Shown piece after piece: positions 63,679-64,000 of a DNA stretch of 64,000 bases. The notes under the pieces were generated by a model. It ran no database searches and was not told where the DNA came from. It saw only the letters and a list, made by a program, of their open reading frames with translations. The stretch's first letter is position 1; every line of letters starts with the position of its first letter. The position numbers were made by a program, and so were the translations under genes. This stretch comes from Planctomycetes bacterium syqfu (GTDB lineage: Bacteria > Planctomycetota > Phycisphaerae > Phycisphaerales > Phycisphaeraceae): NCBI GenBank assembly GCA_020974905.1, contig CP087563.1:4216001-4280000 (forward strand), in the 5' to 3' direction.

Positions 63679-63757
63679 ACCGCCAAGACGCCAAGGACGC
63701 CAAGATCAATCAGAGTTTTTGACTCTCTTAACTTGGCGCTCTTGGCGTCTTGGCGGT
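63679..63757. repeat. Tandem-armed inverted repeat, CGCCAAGA family
   Basis: Left arm ACCGCCAAGACGCCAAGGAC (and on) and right arm TTGGCGCTCTTGGCGTCTTG (and on). The loop has AGAGT/ACTCT. It lies between folD and the last gene. Confidence 0.8.
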
Positions 63758-63770
63758 AAAACAAAAAAAT

Positions 63771-64000
63771 ATGTCACAGTTAAACAACCCATATCAGATC
63801 CAGCGAACCACCGGCGTGTGTGCTTTTACCGAGCGTAAACTTGAGCCCGGTGAGGAGTATGTCGCAACACTCGTCGATGCGCCTTTGGAAGAAGGTCAAA
63901 AACCCGGCAAAGACGATCCGGGCTTTATTCGCATTGATATCTCCATGGAGGCATGGGAAGAAGGCAAGCGGCCGGACAATCTCTTTAGCTTCTGGAAGAC
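63771..64000 (+). CDS. Hypothetical protein, 3' truncated by window edge
   Basis: An ORF starting with ATG at 63771 and open to the window end (76 codons seen). The sequence begins MSQLNNPYQIQRTTGVCAFT and continues with TERKLEPGEEYVATLVD, EGQKPGKDDPGFIRIDIS and EGKRPDNLFSFWK. There is no signal peptide. The early Cys and the FT-RKLEPGEEYVATL pattern look like a short strand-rich cytoplasmic protein of unknown function; I do not recognise a named family. Real coding is supported by the long open frame and its position after folD with no competing frame. Confidence 0.6.
   Translation, partial: MSQLNNPYQIQRTTGVCAFTERKLEPGEEYVATLVDAPLEEGQKPGKDDPGFIRIDISMEAWEEGKRPDNLFSFWK

Noticed and set aside
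1-64000. tRNA, rRNA or known riboswitch
   Set aside because: No cloverleaf, rRNA core sequence or familiar riboswitch motif was found by reading both strands; a covariance-model search would settle it.

Overview
The window looks like chromosomal DNA of a marine, polysaccharide-degrading planctomycete, most likely of the class Phycisphaerae (inference, moderate confidence). The support is the set of H-X9-DG type pseudopilins with a [15 protein letters not shown]-terminus, three CxP(S/A)R sulfatases, fucosidase and galactosidase genes, secreted beta-helix proteins, medium GC, and many genes without a Shine-Dalgarno sequence. No phage, plasmid, CRISPR, rRNA or tRNA was found.

Layout. 1-12 kb: 3' part of a GH36 alpha-galactosidase, ruvB, a MocR-type regulator, a GH29 fucosidase, a minus-strand set (QueD, CaCA antiporter, HD hydrolase), a sulfatase, an SGNH hydrolase and a gluconokinase. 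12-18 kb: a minus operon (LacI regulator, secreted beta-helix protein, pseudopilin) divergent from a second sulfatase, followed by a repeat-rich stretch with two MITE-like elements. 18-27 kb: two divergent signalling operons, HD-GYP/HDOD/HDOD/hybrid kinase on the minus strand and CheY-like/REC-HDOD/degenerate kinase on the plus strand. 27-37 kb: a third sulfatase, a sugar isomerase-like protein, an HWE kinase, and a GntR-controlled operon (small secreted protein, pseudopilin, secreted GH71/GH99-like hydrolase). 37-44 kb: orphan FliN-like protein, trpE, and a third module (LacI, pseudopilin, beta-helix protein). 44-64 kb: mainly housekeeping genes: folE2, an Hsp20-like gene and lon, acnA, a REP-associated transposase, a purine/xanthine-type permease, cinA, a GH130 phosphorylase with a fused glycosyltransferase, apgM, thuA, folD.

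How it fits together. The repeated arrangement of a dedicated transcription factor, a pseudopilin and a secreted glycan-active or beta-helix protein (three times in 30 kb) is the clearest accessory theme. With the cytoplasmic sulfatases, fucosidase, galactosidase and sugar isomerase it suggests use of sulfated algal polysaccharide. The signalling divergon brings together several HD-type output proteins and receivers.

Intergenic DNA is unusually structured: nine inverted repeats whose arms are short tandem repeats (seven sequence families), five REP units with a variable but always paired second hairpin around a RAYT transposase, three copies of a widespread dispersed repeat (one split by a 196-bp MITE with an exact target duplication), and a TA-flanked MITE whose end supplies a sulfatase stop codon. 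Eleven genes carry a TAnnnT hexamer 6 or 7 nt before the start codon and no Shine-Dalgarno sequence, which suggests leaderless mRNAs.
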